Shown piece after piece: positions 24,480 through 37,370 of a DNA stretch of 64,000 bases. This DNA comes from Lunularia cruciata (taxonomy: Eukaryota > Streptophyta > Marchantiopsida > Lunulariales > Lunulariaceae). The notes under the pieces were generated by a model. That model had not been told where the DNA came from. It did not search any database and saw nothing but the letters and a program-made list of their open reading frames with translations. The stretch is from positions 35,531,001 to 35,595,000 of the forward strand of contig OX419755.1 of the NCBI GenBank assembly GCA_948567375.1, read 5' to 3'. The position numbers and the translations under genes are program-made. Numbering within the stretch: position 1 is the stretch's first letter; each line of letters begins with the position of its first letter.

Positions 24480-25600
24480 TGGTGCAGGTTACACATAGCT
24501 CTTCCCATAGCCATCATAGGATGTGGTTTCATATTGCAAGAGGTTATTGCACCAGTAGCTTATTTAACCACATGGGCTCTAATATTATTAGCTCCCTTAC
24601 TAGTAGATATGTTCTTATACCATGGTCACCCTCTTCTTTTGAGACTTATGACAATCATGGATTTAGGCACTTATGAGTTCCAATCATATCTCTATTTGGC
24701 TTGTGACCTATTGCTAGGCCCTACATGCATAGCACTCCTTTCATATTGACTCCTTGTATTTATTGACTTTAAATTTTAAGAAGATTCAAGCAGATTTTGC
24801 ACCCTTACCAACATCCTTATTGATGTGTCTTTGCTTGATTAAGCTAAGATTCTCTCTTGTGGAGCTTGGTTCTGTATCTTCCTTTTGATTGAGGGTTTTT
24901 GTTTCACGTCCAAGGAGTTTACTACTACACTTCTCCTACATTTGGGTTTACCACATCCAGCACTTCTAGTGCTACTAGACTTGTGCACTTGTAGATCTCT
25001 ATATGACACACATGCCATACATATTTTATGATATGCCATGGGTGAAGAGCTCACTAGAGTTTATGACACCGTCATAGATACAATGGCACAAATCCCATGA
25101 TCTACACGGTCCTAAGTATAGATTGAGATGCAGTTAGATTTGCTTGGACCACCTTCTTGGTGTGTGAGAGTGGAGATAGTCACATTCAAGAACAAATAAT
25201 GTACCTTGTTTGATATGGTGGTTGCAAAATCCCTACAAGTAGAATCATTGGCATGAGCCAGCATGCATGCAAGAGCAATTGCAATCATCGCCATTGGGGG
25301 AAGGAGTACTATTGTGCACTAAGGCTATCCTCTAATACAGTCATAGCTTTGGCTATAGAGAATTTTGGACATCTTCATTACTAGTTTGATGGTCTCTTTC
25401 AAGAGGCAGCACAAGGAGCTAAGGAGAGGATCTCTAGTTATTTCTCCAGCCATGCTCCCCTCCATCACTTTATGGCGCTTTCAAGCATTGGGCCTTCATA
25501 AATGTGCAGTGGCAGTAGGAACTCCTATGAGGTGTAAGATCTTCCTTTTCCATCTACCAGATATACCACGGGAGAACCTATATCACATAATTCAGCAGTA
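24480..25600 (+). mobile_element. Fragment of a second, divergent RLE-type non-LTR element (copy E)
   Basis: Disrupted plus-strand frames contain IAPVAYLTTWALILLAPLLV (near 24.55 kb), comparable to the post-thumb segment of the other copies (MTPIAFLGSCALSTPLL in copy C). A Cys/His-poor zinc-like stretch, FTTTLLLHLGLPHPALLVLL, and an endonuclease-like tail ending FITSLMVSFKRQHKE follow. DNA similarity to copies A-D is low, so it is probably another lineage of the same superfamily. This assignment rests on short protein resemblances only. Confidence 0.4.
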
Positions 25601-27380
25601 AATTACTTTGTTTCTTTCCCTCTTGTTTGTTTGGTTGGGGGCTGACCTATATATCACATAATTTAGCTCTAGATTACTTTGTTACTTTCATTTTTATTTG
25701 CTTGGGAGCTGCAGATCTACATCAGTTTTGGGTCTCGTACTCGGTTTCTCCTTTTGCACTTCTTGGTGTCTGGTGTTCCTTTTTCTTTTTCCTTTGAGTA
25801 TACGTATGCACATCTTTTCACTTTGTATTCCTCTTCTCTTTTCCTTCCGGGTATACTATTTCGCCTTTGGCTCCTAAGTAAAGAAAAACTAACAACAACT
25901 GTCCAGAACTGAAAAGGAGTTGTTCAATTAAGACCTGTAGCACATCCTTGACAGGGAAAGTACAGCTCGTCTAGAAGATAAGAGTTCCAACTTCTCTGAT
26001 TACGGTATATTAACATAAAGCGTGCCAAAAACGCGCAAATATGAGGAAATTATGCAGATCTAAGTAATGTATACGATGCGAAACGGATAAACTTATTCAT
26101 TGAATGTGAATAAAGCATCTATTCCATGGACGGAGGATAAGTACGAAGATTCCTTTGAAGCAGTTTAGCGAAGAAGTGTTCATTTCAAAATAGTAAGAAA
26201 TAACGGGGCAAAAACGAAGCAAGTGTTGATTGGTGATAAGGGAAAGAGTGAAGTGTGAGTGGATTAAATAGCGTATTTCGCATCATGCTCTATGAGCGCA
26301 TGGTCCTAAGACACCGAACACCAGAAGGAAGAAAAAATTGGCCAGTACAAACTTAAAGGGATGCCCGAAAGTCTTCATCAATGTTCACGAACCGCCGAAG
26401 TAGTTGGGCGAATGCCAGTCCTCGCACTGTCGTAGTAAGCTTGCAAGGAAACTCGAACGACTTCATTAGTGTTCACGAGCCACCGAAGTAGCTGAGCGAT
26501 TGTCAGTACCGAGTTTCTATGTTGCTCATGAATGCTAGGGCAAACTAGATTGCTTCCAAAAAGTGCTGCCCCGGAAAAGTGAGTCATGTGGAATCGACCA
26601 GAAGCAGCAGCGTAAGGAGTGTTTTGGCTATGGAAAAGTGTTAAGAGCAGAACAGAGAGACGGATGATATGCTGAAGTTAACCAGAAGAATATACACACA
26701 GAGATGAGAACATGAATGTAGTGAGTATGAAAGTGCAGAATATAGAGGGTATGGATGGGAACACTTGGTAATTCCACAGAGGAATTAGTTAAAGTTGCGA
26801 AAGAAACAGGAAGCAAAATACTGTATTTCAAAGACTAGAAAATTCGAAATACACTTTCGTAAGACTGAGGACTGTCTATCAAGAATTAGGCTTTATATGT
26901 TCTGAGGACAAACTAATGTCTCCATTCGTTCTCCGATGATGTGAGTTGATGTTCTAAGATGTAACCGAGAAAAGGAGTCAGTTCACATGGAGACTATATG
27001 GTGTATGTGGTAAAGATCTGAAAAGTGGGGGTTTCTCAACGGGGTGGAACCATTCCATAGACCGCCGCCAGTTCATCTGCTTGTAGACTATTTAGGCGTT
27101 TTCCACCTTAAATGTTGTCAAGCTAAAGGTGATAACCTACATGGGATCTTCCCGTAGCTCTTTGTATACCTTTCCTTGATTAACCCAGCATGAACTTTTG
27201 GGATAAAATTAATGGAACTTCTGTTTGTGAACTTCCAGATTACAGGTCTTCTTAGGCCAGCATTCCTTAAATGTTTGTTCATGTTTAAGCTCCTCACTCT
27301 ATGTCGCAAATATCGCGTACCGTGTCTACCTTGTGGTCGACAGCAGCAGTACGACAAATCTCTAAACCTCAGTGTCAACC
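25601..27380. other. Intergenic region, no gene recognised
   Basis: Contains a ~47-base imperfect direct repeat 90 bases apart (about 26371-26417 and 26461-26507, CTTCAT..GTTCACGA.CC.CCGAAGTAG). The right end should hold the 3' untranslated region of the minus-strand gene ending at 27381. Confidence 0.35.
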
Positions 27381-30300
27381 TCATTGCTCACTGAGCAACT
27401 CTTTTGCCTTGTTAAGAGCTTCCACGCACTCTTTCTCCATATCCGACAGCATTAGACAGAAATGTTCTGCATTCTTCACTTCGTGTGAAAACGAAAATCG
27501 AAACTCCCTCCATTTTCCTTTCTGGAGTTCTGGCGACTGACCCTCACTGTCGACGGCGCTGCCGTCATTATTGGCAATAAGTTTAGCAAGAAGATTGAAG
27601 CCCCATCTATCAGTTGAAAACATGTACGCATCCTGCACACGACAAGACCAACTTGATTAGGCCTTTTACTGTGAGGAGACCCCAGATTTTCTCATGAAAT
27701 CTGCAAACTCAGTACAGGCACAGAACAACACTGACCACATGCAGGAGGACTGCATAGGGTGACTAGTGCGTTAGGTGGTAGTGGAGACAATAACCGCGTC
27801 ACAAGAACTTATGACCCGCAGAATCACCCGCGGAAGGTTCGTGCACACTACATCCAGGAACTAGTACTGATCAGACACAGTTCTTGTAAGAGAATTGCAT
27901 AGATATCTCGTCGTTACATATGTTTGCACGAAGCAAGAGATTCTAATTACCAACCGTGGAGACAACGATAGATGGATCCTCGGATATAAAGACGGGGAAA
28001 TATGTTCTTCTTCAGTCGTCCTGACTGACTGCAATAGAATGAACTCATTACCTGGACCCGCTCTTGCACATAAACGGCGCAAAACATAATAAGAGCCATC
28101 CTTCTGTTGTCACTTTGATTCACACCTTCAATTAAAGCTGCTGAGAGAGGACCTGAGAAAACAAATTGAAATTGCAAGTTCTGAAGTAAAAAACTACAAC
28201 AACTATCTAAGGAAATTTGTATGTTCCCTATAGTGAACCAAAAACATTAGATATTTCTCCGGAACAGTCGAAGTCTGGAGCGACATGATCTGAGCCCCAC
28301 CACTGGGCAGAAATGCCTTGAACCGAAAGCGATAAATATGCTCAGCTCCAGACACTTTCTACATAAGCTTGAGCGTCACAACCTGTAAGAATTCAATATG
28401 ATATCAATATCCAAGCAGGAAACTTACAAAGATGATCGGTTACGGCACCCATCAGATTGTTTGCTTCTACTTGGTGTCGGCCTCCTAGAAGGTCTACATA
28501 GTGGCACGCCCTGCAACGATCAGGACACGAAGTTAGCCGTAGAAACGCAAGGCATCCGTCTATAAGCAATCTCCTCTTCTATGTGGCTGCTAGAGAGAGT
28601 AGTGTAATATAAAGCGACCTTATTCTGATAGCTTTTAATATGCAGGATTCTGGTCCAGCGACTCATTCACTTGACTAACAACAAAATGTCTTTAAGGTGT
28701 CTTCCTATAGAGAAATCTCAACATAAACTTTGCTCAAGAACGAAATGTGCGAACAACATTGCAAAGGGAGAATATAAATACTTGAAAGTCAGACGATACA
28801 CACTGAAGTCGGCAGCTTGAGAGTGTGCCATGGTGTCAATTGCTTTTAACCTAGCACCCAGAGAGTTCCCAGAATCTCTCAGGAAGGCTTGAGTCGCAGG
28901 TCCAGCATTCTCAATTGCTAGCTTAGTTGATGACATCAATTTGAGCACCCTCTTCTGAACATACTCCATCTGCCCTACAACCACCCACCACCTGCTCCAT
29001 TCTATTAGTTCACTCCTCAATTTTGTCACTAATATAAAAGATGATATCTAAAAGTTCGTGCGTCCGCAGAACTCGCACCTTTACAAGAACAAAAATGACA
29101 TCGAATGTGGAAACAGAAACGGCAAATTTGACAATAGTGCCCCGTCAAATCTTTCTCAGAAATATTTGCAAAGGAAGGTGCAGTGAGCATAAAGCATTTT
29201 CTTGACTGAAGTTAATTGATAAGCACTTGCGATGATGACAGATTTACCTCATAGCTGGGTACTGGATCAAACTCCGCCAATATAACAGTACGTGGAGGCA
29301 CCTGTATACAGGAAAGCCAGCACAGGGGCTCAGACTCCCCCAAAAATCTCTTATGCTTGTCATCATTTGCATGACTGCTCAATTATCCACTATCGATCTC
29401 AGGATAAATGAGTGGGACTCAGTGGGGATCACAGCTCCTACGAGAAGGAAGGATCAATCTTACCAGGTGTACATTGCCAATACGTTTGATTTACAGATGC
29501 ATGTAATACTTGACAACTTGAGTGGAGCAAGTAGACTTAAGCACGAAAATAACTCGGATTGCACACAACGATCTTGTGAGCAAAACGTTAAATAATTTTA
29601 CTTCATAGTTTTTCATCACTTATTGCTGGATACAGGAAAATGGTGAACAACAGCTGCGACTTACATGGCCCACAGTCTTCATGGCGTGAATAAGTGGTGG
29701 AGGATCTGTGTGTCCAACTGCTAGAGATCCTCTGTTGTCCATTAGCAGATTCTGGTTTCCCAGTCAGTGGTCAGAAACTTAGCTCCATAACAAGTTTCAG
29801 AGCAGGTCTTTGAAGTAAAAGCATTCACATCTCATCTTCATAATTTAAAGCTTTGATGCAGCAAACATGCCTTCGAAGAGTTCCTGGGGATATTGTAAGG
29901 TGCACAGAATGCCAGAAGTCAAACTGTGGTTATTGCAAGTAGCATTAAGATCAACTATTCGAGAATGAAACTCTGAGGGAGACATCATATTACCGATTCA
30001 TGGCGGTCATTTTTGGGTATCCAAACTAGAGTCTGTCCAGCTACCACCGAGTACATAGACAAGGATCCATGGACGCTACGTTCGTCTGCAGAGACAAACA
30101 TCTGCATTTTGTAAAATCGGCAGCATTGAACAATCGATAAACTTCTGAAAGCATTAACATTTTCAGTCAAGAACTGGGACTGCAGGCGAAACGAGAAATG
30201 ATACAGATCTCTATGCATCAAGTGAGAAGAGGACAAAATGGACTCCACATACCAACTTGCACGGAGCTTAGTTGTCCTCTCCAATTTGAGAGTAGAATAT

Positions 30301-31700
30301 TCTGAATGTTTGGACATCTAAGCCGTCAGTACTTTAACGTCCGATAAGCTACATAAACATGGAACGGAAAACAGACATTAGGCAAGGCAGGACTCTTTTG
30401 ACAAACGGCCGGCTCACCTTGCACCTTTGCAGAAGTGGAAGGCTTGCTTCTTCTTCTCTCTTTCTTTCCAATGGCAGTTCAGAGTTGCCTGACTTGCTGG
30501 CTCGGGGAGAATATCCTGCGACAAGTTTTGTACTCGTAAGCTCTTACTCAACTCACATCTCGCCTGGGAAGCTGAGATGGTATCTTTCTATAAAAATGTA
30601 GACAGTTGGTGAGTGATGCCCGGCGATCGACATAATCTATCTTCCAGAGTATAAAAGACCAAAAAAGACTGACACCTCCTGAGTAGAAGTGTGCTAAATA
30701 CGAAGCAAAATAACTCCGTTGCGATCGTAGCTCCAGGCTTCAGACATAGAGTGCAAGGATATTCGATCATACAGATTTACTTCATTGGACCTTGAAGATA
30801 TGAACAAGTGGATAAAGTCGGTGCGTATGCCAACAACAGAACTGCTGAATCAGATTATGAAAGGTTAGATACCTTCAGTGCACAAAAAGGCACTGACCAG
30901 TCAAATTCATCTACTTCTAGAAGCTTACTCAAGGGCTGGGAAGCTGCACTGCATAGCTATTTAAAACTGCAAAGTGCACTGTCAAGCAGTTCACTTTAGT
31001 TCTTAATTAATCTGGTCTGTTACTCGGCCAGCCCTTTAGCATAATCCCCTGCAATAATGCAACCTACCATCTGCAGAAACAAGTTGATTTAACTAAAGGT
31101 TGTGCTGTTCAGTCCCTGTCCCCACTATATTGCTACAGTTGTCTGGCCCTTGATGTCCTCAACACAAATTCCGAGTCAAGAGGATATCGTCTCAGTCTGA
31201 GACATTATGGCAATTACAAAATCGGCTAAATAATCTCTCATCAGATCTGAGCACGTTCACCACGAGAAAAATGTCAGCACGTGTATACTTAGCGATTCAG
31301 TGTGAATCTACATAGCAATGTCGAGAGAACTCCTGTTGATGAAAGATCTGACCTAAGTTTGCAAACATTATAATAGCTATAAGTGGAGTGAATTAGTTTC
31401 CTACTGATGAGACCTCCAATTCAGTGGCAAAGAAGATTCTTTGCGAATTGACCGCTCAGGGGAATTAACTACCTAAATCTGGGATAATAACATCCAATAT
31501 CTCAGCTTTAGGAGAAGGAAAACTATATGTCCCGAATGGACCAGCGTATTTCAAGCTGGAATGGAAAAAGGAACGCAACGCACACAAGTTGACAGGAAAA
31601 CAGATCTAGAATATATATACTTACTACGCACGCTCGTAAAGGACCAGCTGGAGCCAAGAGCTCTCAAACTTTTCACTTCTGCCACAGTGCTCCTCGCCAT
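27381..31700 (-). CDS. FMN-binding split-barrel (PNPOx/HugZ-like) protein with C-terminal DUF2470 domain
   Basis: Ten exons (31625-31700, 30418-30515, 30253-30301, 29994-30085, 29665-29751, 29248-29301, 28782-28969, 28428-28510, 28052-28152, 27381-27632) join in consistent phases at GT/AG sites to encode 359 aa. Residues 1-35 are Ser/Arg-rich with few acids, like a plastid transit peptide. Residues ~55-225 resemble the PNPOx-like flavin barrel: GQLSSVQV, HGSLSMYSVVAG, LVWIPKNDRHESNLLMDNRG and DFSVYRLTFK. The last ~115 residues resemble DUF2470: NQSDNRRMALIMFCAVYV, STDRWGFNLLAKL and FRFSFSHEV. Plant relatives are plastid proteins of the HugZ / glutamyl-tRNA-reductase-binding type, linked to haem and chlorophyll metabolism. 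The specific activity is not known here. Family assignment is from fold-level motifs. The exon model is well supported because every junction keeps frame. Confidence 0.75.
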
Positions 31701-34700
31701 TGCAAATTCCTTTACAGAAACTTGCGGTGCTGCATCAATCGCAGTGTCTCAATCGATCGAGAATTACCTGTCTGTCGAGACATGTGTCTGAGGAAATCAC
31801 ATTGCTGAATCACCCTAATCTTCCTGAATTTGAATCAAGATTCCCAAGTGGACAAGTCTATTTTAACATGCTCGAGTAAAAGATCCTACAATGGATACAC
31901 TGTCAACTTTCGGTCCAATACCTCGGTTCTCGGCCTGGAGATTGCGATTTTAGAGGACTTTGCAGCTCTTTCACAAGTGGTGCTTTTTAATTGACTGCAT
32001 TTATGAAGAGAGTCAAGGTCTGGATGGGTGTTGATTGTAACCGAAGTGTTAGTTGTATCTATTGAGAGCAAGTAATTTTCACTGATGATTTGGACGTACA
32101 TAAATTTATATGTCCACTTTACATGTTTTACAAAGTGCAGACCTTCAAACTTTTCTACCAATAGATAGTTGTAAAAATAAATAATAAGGGAGGCGCTAGG
32201 GAGACACCCCTATTTACTAATTTCACACTCCCTCCACATCGCAGGACTCCGATTGATTGCTTCCACTACTATTCGATGATCTTGTATCATGACTTGTAAG
32301 TAAATCAGAGCCCTTCGATGTGGAGGGTGTGACCCTAGAGGCTTCCCACACATAATAAATCATTTCTACAATAAAAAATTCATCGAAATGCATCATGTTG
32401 AAGAAAAGCGCAACACATCATACTTATTTATGTTCATATGGTTTTCTTGTTCTATTCGAGTCCATTGCACCTATCCACTAAAGTGCAACTCGTGGGTATC
32501 GAGGGTCCAATGTAGTGATGAGGTGGAGTAAAGCAAGATAAACTATTAACGTGTGTGAACTTCGATTCAACAAGAAGATGTTTGGGAGCACAAGCAAGAA
32601 ATACTCGAATGACGACACACTCGACTTCCCACAAGGCTTTAAAGCAAACGCTCGATGGATGCAACAACTAGTGGAAAAGATTAAAGTCCTAGAAAGTAAA
32701 TAAGCAACAACTTAGAGTTGCAGTAGTTGTTGTTTGGGTTGGAGCAACGATAACAGCGCATGGCTAAGTATCCGAGACATCATGTTTAAAGGAGTTTACA
32801 TATTGCACATAAGCTTTTTATGAAAGCTCCAACATCTGAAGAAAAGGGAGTTTATTCCAAGTGAAAACATCTTGGACGGCTAGACTGGTGTGGGAGATGA
32901 AAGTAGAGCATTCTAGAAAGTAACATATTCCAATTGGACCATTCTAATTGCAATCGGTTTAATTACGGTGACTCCTAAAGCCCCCTAAAGGGAGAGGTAG
33001 AATTCACAAATTTTGAACGAATTGATACTGAATATCGAAATTACCATAGAAAACCCATCGAACATGTTATTAAATTGCTTCTAAAGGAAAACTTTAAAGG
33101 GATTTAGCCTTTGCAAATCAAACCTATAAAATTGTTCTTTTCTCGATATGGTAAATATAATTTGGTCAAAAAATTTCTTCAAACAGTTCAAAAGATGAAT
33201 TACCAAGTATCATGAATGCATAACAAGTATCTTTTCTTGACCCATCGAAGATAATATATTTCCATTTTACATATGCTAAGAAGGAGTATGATTTTTGTAT
33301 TAGAATAGTGTAGATATTTACTATAAGCATGTAGTAAATTTTTACCTATAAATTATTTAAATGATAATATTCTACAAACTATTAGGGAGTTTTCTACTAA
33401 AATATTATTAAAAAAATTTATAGAACCTTCTTGGGGATTGAGTAGTTTTTTAAGGTATTCAAGAACCTGCTTGGGTCATAAGAAATTGAAAAAACCTTTA
33501 TAAAGGTTGAGGAATTTGGCTAGGAAGCTAAAACTACTGACTTTACCGAGGCTTGTACCCACATCAAGTATAAATAAGAAGATTTTGATATTTGGAGTAT
33601 ATTTAAAAAAAAATTCCCTCTTCTCTTTTATCTTCTCTAAATTAATTTTTATTTTCTAATTTTTTAATTTGATATCAAATAAAATAAATAGAATTTATGA
33701 AAAGATGCATATTTTTATGATATTTAAAAACTATTCTCATTGCTTCAAATTTCTTATTTTGGTCAAAATTTCTTGGACTTTATGTTATAACCTTGAGCAC
33801 TTTTTCTATCACGCAAAGATAGTGATTTGTCAGTTAGATTCTAACTAAGACATCAAAATTATCTACAGTTTAAAAAATATAGCAATGATAAATAGCTAAA
33901 TAACACCTAAATAATAAATAATAACATTATTATTATTATTAAATTAATGCGGAAATTAATTAAGAATCTCACAATAAAGTGAAGGTTTGCTTTCAACTAT
34001 AACAAGTAGAATAATTGGCATTTTTAGTGAAAGAAATTTATCTATTTTCCCATAATTAAACTATTCAATGAGAAAATAATTGCCATGAATGGAATGAGAT
34101 TTCCTATTTAAAAATTCAGTAATATTTAACATATCACCAATATAAAAATGACAATCATATGATCCTAAGATATTATTTACCATGCGCCAACTAAAAAGAA
34201 TCTAATAGAAGATATTGCAGAATCATCTATTAGATTAACAAGTTCAGCATGGTTTTAGTGATCTTATTGGGTTCTTTATAAGAATTCAAGAAAATTCTTG
34301 TCAAGATTTCAAATCGTACAAGTAATGAAAAAGTATATTAGATTTTCTTCTAGTGTTGAAAGAGGAAGAGTTCAGTTGCACAACGATCTAATTTAAATTT
34401 TGTAAATCTGTTAGAAATGAATTGATTGCTTTTTGCATCTCGAAACTTTCTACAAGAATGAAAATAAATAATCATAAAGGAGCTTGGCAACTAAAGGAAG
34501 TCATGTGAATGATATAAAGATCTAATTTATTTTTTTAACATGGAGAATGATTCTAATATAAACAGTTTATATTTTGCTGTAAAGAGGGCAAATCTGACCT
34601 GTTACACCAGTTGAATACGGAGGAGCTATAAATTAATAAAACACCCATACCAAATAAAATTACTCAAACAACGTATTACCCAAGAAGATTACTCAAACAG

Positions 34701-37370
34701 CTCATTGATATCAACACCGATTTTTCCAAATTAGTCAAACAGTTTACTGAGAGCGCCACCGATTCTAATGAAATTGAGAACTTGTTGCGCGGAAATGTGT
34801 TTCATTCATACGGTAGTTTTATCCGGTCAGGGAATCAAATCTAACCAAATACTACAAAGAAACACTATGCTAAGCCCCAAGAAATCTCCAAGCATGGATA
34901 GCTCTACATCGAGTAGTAGAAATAGAATACACTAGATTCACCTGATGGAGAATCTAGTGGAGTGGTAATGAAATCAAGAAATCTTTGGAAGACTAGACTC
35001 CCTTAACATAAGGTTAAATCAGTGTAAGGGCAAAGACAAATAGATCGTCCCAAACACCTAAACTAGCTCATGAACTCTCACTTAACAAAGAAGGAACCAA
35101 ATAGGCAAGAGTTTAACGATTGAAGGTGGAAAACAGGAGAGAAAAAGTACTTACTCTTGGCAAAGACAAGCACGAGCGGCAAGAGCAAGGCCGATTCAAC
35201 CAAAAGTGCGGTAAACGAAAGGGATTCCAAAGCGACGGAGGAAGAGACTAGGAACGACATGGAAAGCATACTTCTCCGGAGAAGGGAAGACCTTTGTCGA
35301 GCGATAGAACCCTTATCATAACTTGTGGAAGTGAGAGCAATCCTAAAGGCAATATGGAGATAATAGGGGGCATCGTGCTTCTGTAAAGATCTTTTTAACG
35401 GGAGATCCCATCAACTTCTATGGAGTGCGGAGGGTGGGTATCTGGATTTTACGAGGACTTTTCTTATAAACCATAGAATAAACTGATGGGTCCTAGACTT
35501 TCGTAGACTTTGGATACGGGCACTTCGTAGTATTTAATGTAGTGAAAATTCAACCAGACATCAGTTCTCCCCGAACACTTCATCGAAACCGTAAAACTGC
35601 ACGGGAGTGTTCAGGAATGAAATGGATTTGAATTACGAAGTCCCATAAAATCTTTCACGAGAACTCTACGGCAATGGCCGATTTCCGTAAAGCTCCCGCC
35701 GCATTCGTTTTTGAAACCCTCTAATGCAATGCTACTCCCTTGCAAAGCAAACGAGTCCAATTCTTTCCGCGCATCGTGAGCAATGCAGAAGAGTCTTCAG
35801 GAGCTTGTCAATTCCAAAAAGGAACAGCAAAAGCAAGGGACAAATGGCAGAAATGCAGGAGGATGATTACATCTCAAATGGCATGACGGACAATCCAGCA
35901 CAGCTTATCAATCGGCACAGATTCCAAGTTTCTAACCACCAGATCGGTTCTGGGCGTATAATGTTGCCGTCACTGTAGAATGAGCCAACTTGAAAGAACT
36001 GCGAGTCATTCCCGCCTATTGATGGTGGGGTGGACCGGCAAACACTTTTGACGGGCTCTCTAGTTGATCTACGTAAGGTGCACGAGCATTGAGCATCAAA
36101 GTTCAACAGCCAGCTAGAAGTGTACGTGAGGAAGTGTCTTTCTCAGGGAGCAGAGAATCGGTTTCTCGTTCATCTAAGGACGCTTGGTTGTACAACTTAC
36201 ATCTTTGGCTGATTACTCCAAGCGTGATTCAGCACTAGTGTAATCCAGGGTGTTGAAGCATTGGAATGTGACCTCACGCTATTTTCCTGAAGTGAGTGAT
36301 TGTAGACATGATGGACACATAGACTGAACGTCCTGCCAACTGTGTACATTTCGCCACGATACAGTATACCCTTACTCTGGCTCACGATAAATCTGAGATT
36401 AGTCCCTCCAAAAAGAAGCTGAAAATGTGGTCTTAGTGTTTGACATGTGGAACTCCTCTGAACCTATAATGCGTAGTGACACTAGACTGTTTTCGACGTT
36501 CGCCAGACGTCTTTCTTCAGACATAAGTCCGGAATCTTATCCCAGTATAGTCATTTAACTCATGACAAACTAAACACTTTAACTACATGGAAGAAGGATG
36601 ATGATTGGGATAGCTTTGACTGGCGGGCAAGGCGCTCAGCTACCACCAGGTCACCTTAGACTTCGTTTGCTCCAGACTCACCTCTTGACCACCTCATCAA
36701 CTCCACATAAGTGATGTGTTTAAAGAAATCAAATTATATTGGCGAACTTCGTTCGCATGGAGGGCGTTACAGTGATCAGTCGAACGTCGTTCGACAGGGT
36801 CAACTCCGCGATTAACTTCTCTACTGGTCATGGTGCTCCAATAACTGGTGGATAGACCTGAGTAGCATTATCAGAAGGTGCGAGGCTCAACAAGAAGCGG
36901 CTTGAGGTCTTAAGACCTTTCCAAAGCCCCTATTCTCCCGAGGACGACTCTTTATTGAGAGTCGTCGTTAGCTTGCTGCTTGACAATAACTCGTTCCACG
37001 AACAGAGTTTACAACCCAGTAAAATGCAAAGATGACAATCTGCATGGGTATTCCTCCTCCAAGTGCTGGGTTCTCCTTCCCTCCCAAAGCTCCAGCATCT
37101 CGCAAGATAGCAACATGATCGACTAATTTGTACAAAAGTTCCTACACATATTATACAGCTGTGTAGCAGCGCATGAGATTCTGTGGGTGTTGTATTTGAG
37201 CGATGTTTGCCGGTCAACTTCGGATAGGATGGCAACCCACTTGATCGCGTCCTCTGGTGATGGATGTTACCAAATCTCATAGTCATGGAAGCGCCAGGAT
37301 CTGACGCCAGCTTAAACCCGGCTCAGCCCCAAGGGTGTTTTGAAAGTTGAGACAAATGAGGTAGAAGCAC
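31701..37370. other. Long region without recognised gene
   Basis: 31.7-32.2 kb is probably 5' flank of the flavin-barrel gene. 32.2-35.0 kb is AT-rich with no coding signal. 35.0-37.3 kb is of more balanced composition and has short frames on both strands (for example 35724-35978 and 36930-37286) but no domain was recognised. Its right part is probably 3' untranslated sequence of the BREVIS RADIX gene. Confidence 0.35.

Noticed and set aside
35724-36106. Overlapping open frames on both strands as a small gene
   Set aside because: No recognised motif or convincing splice partners; composition is ordinary for intergenic DNA.
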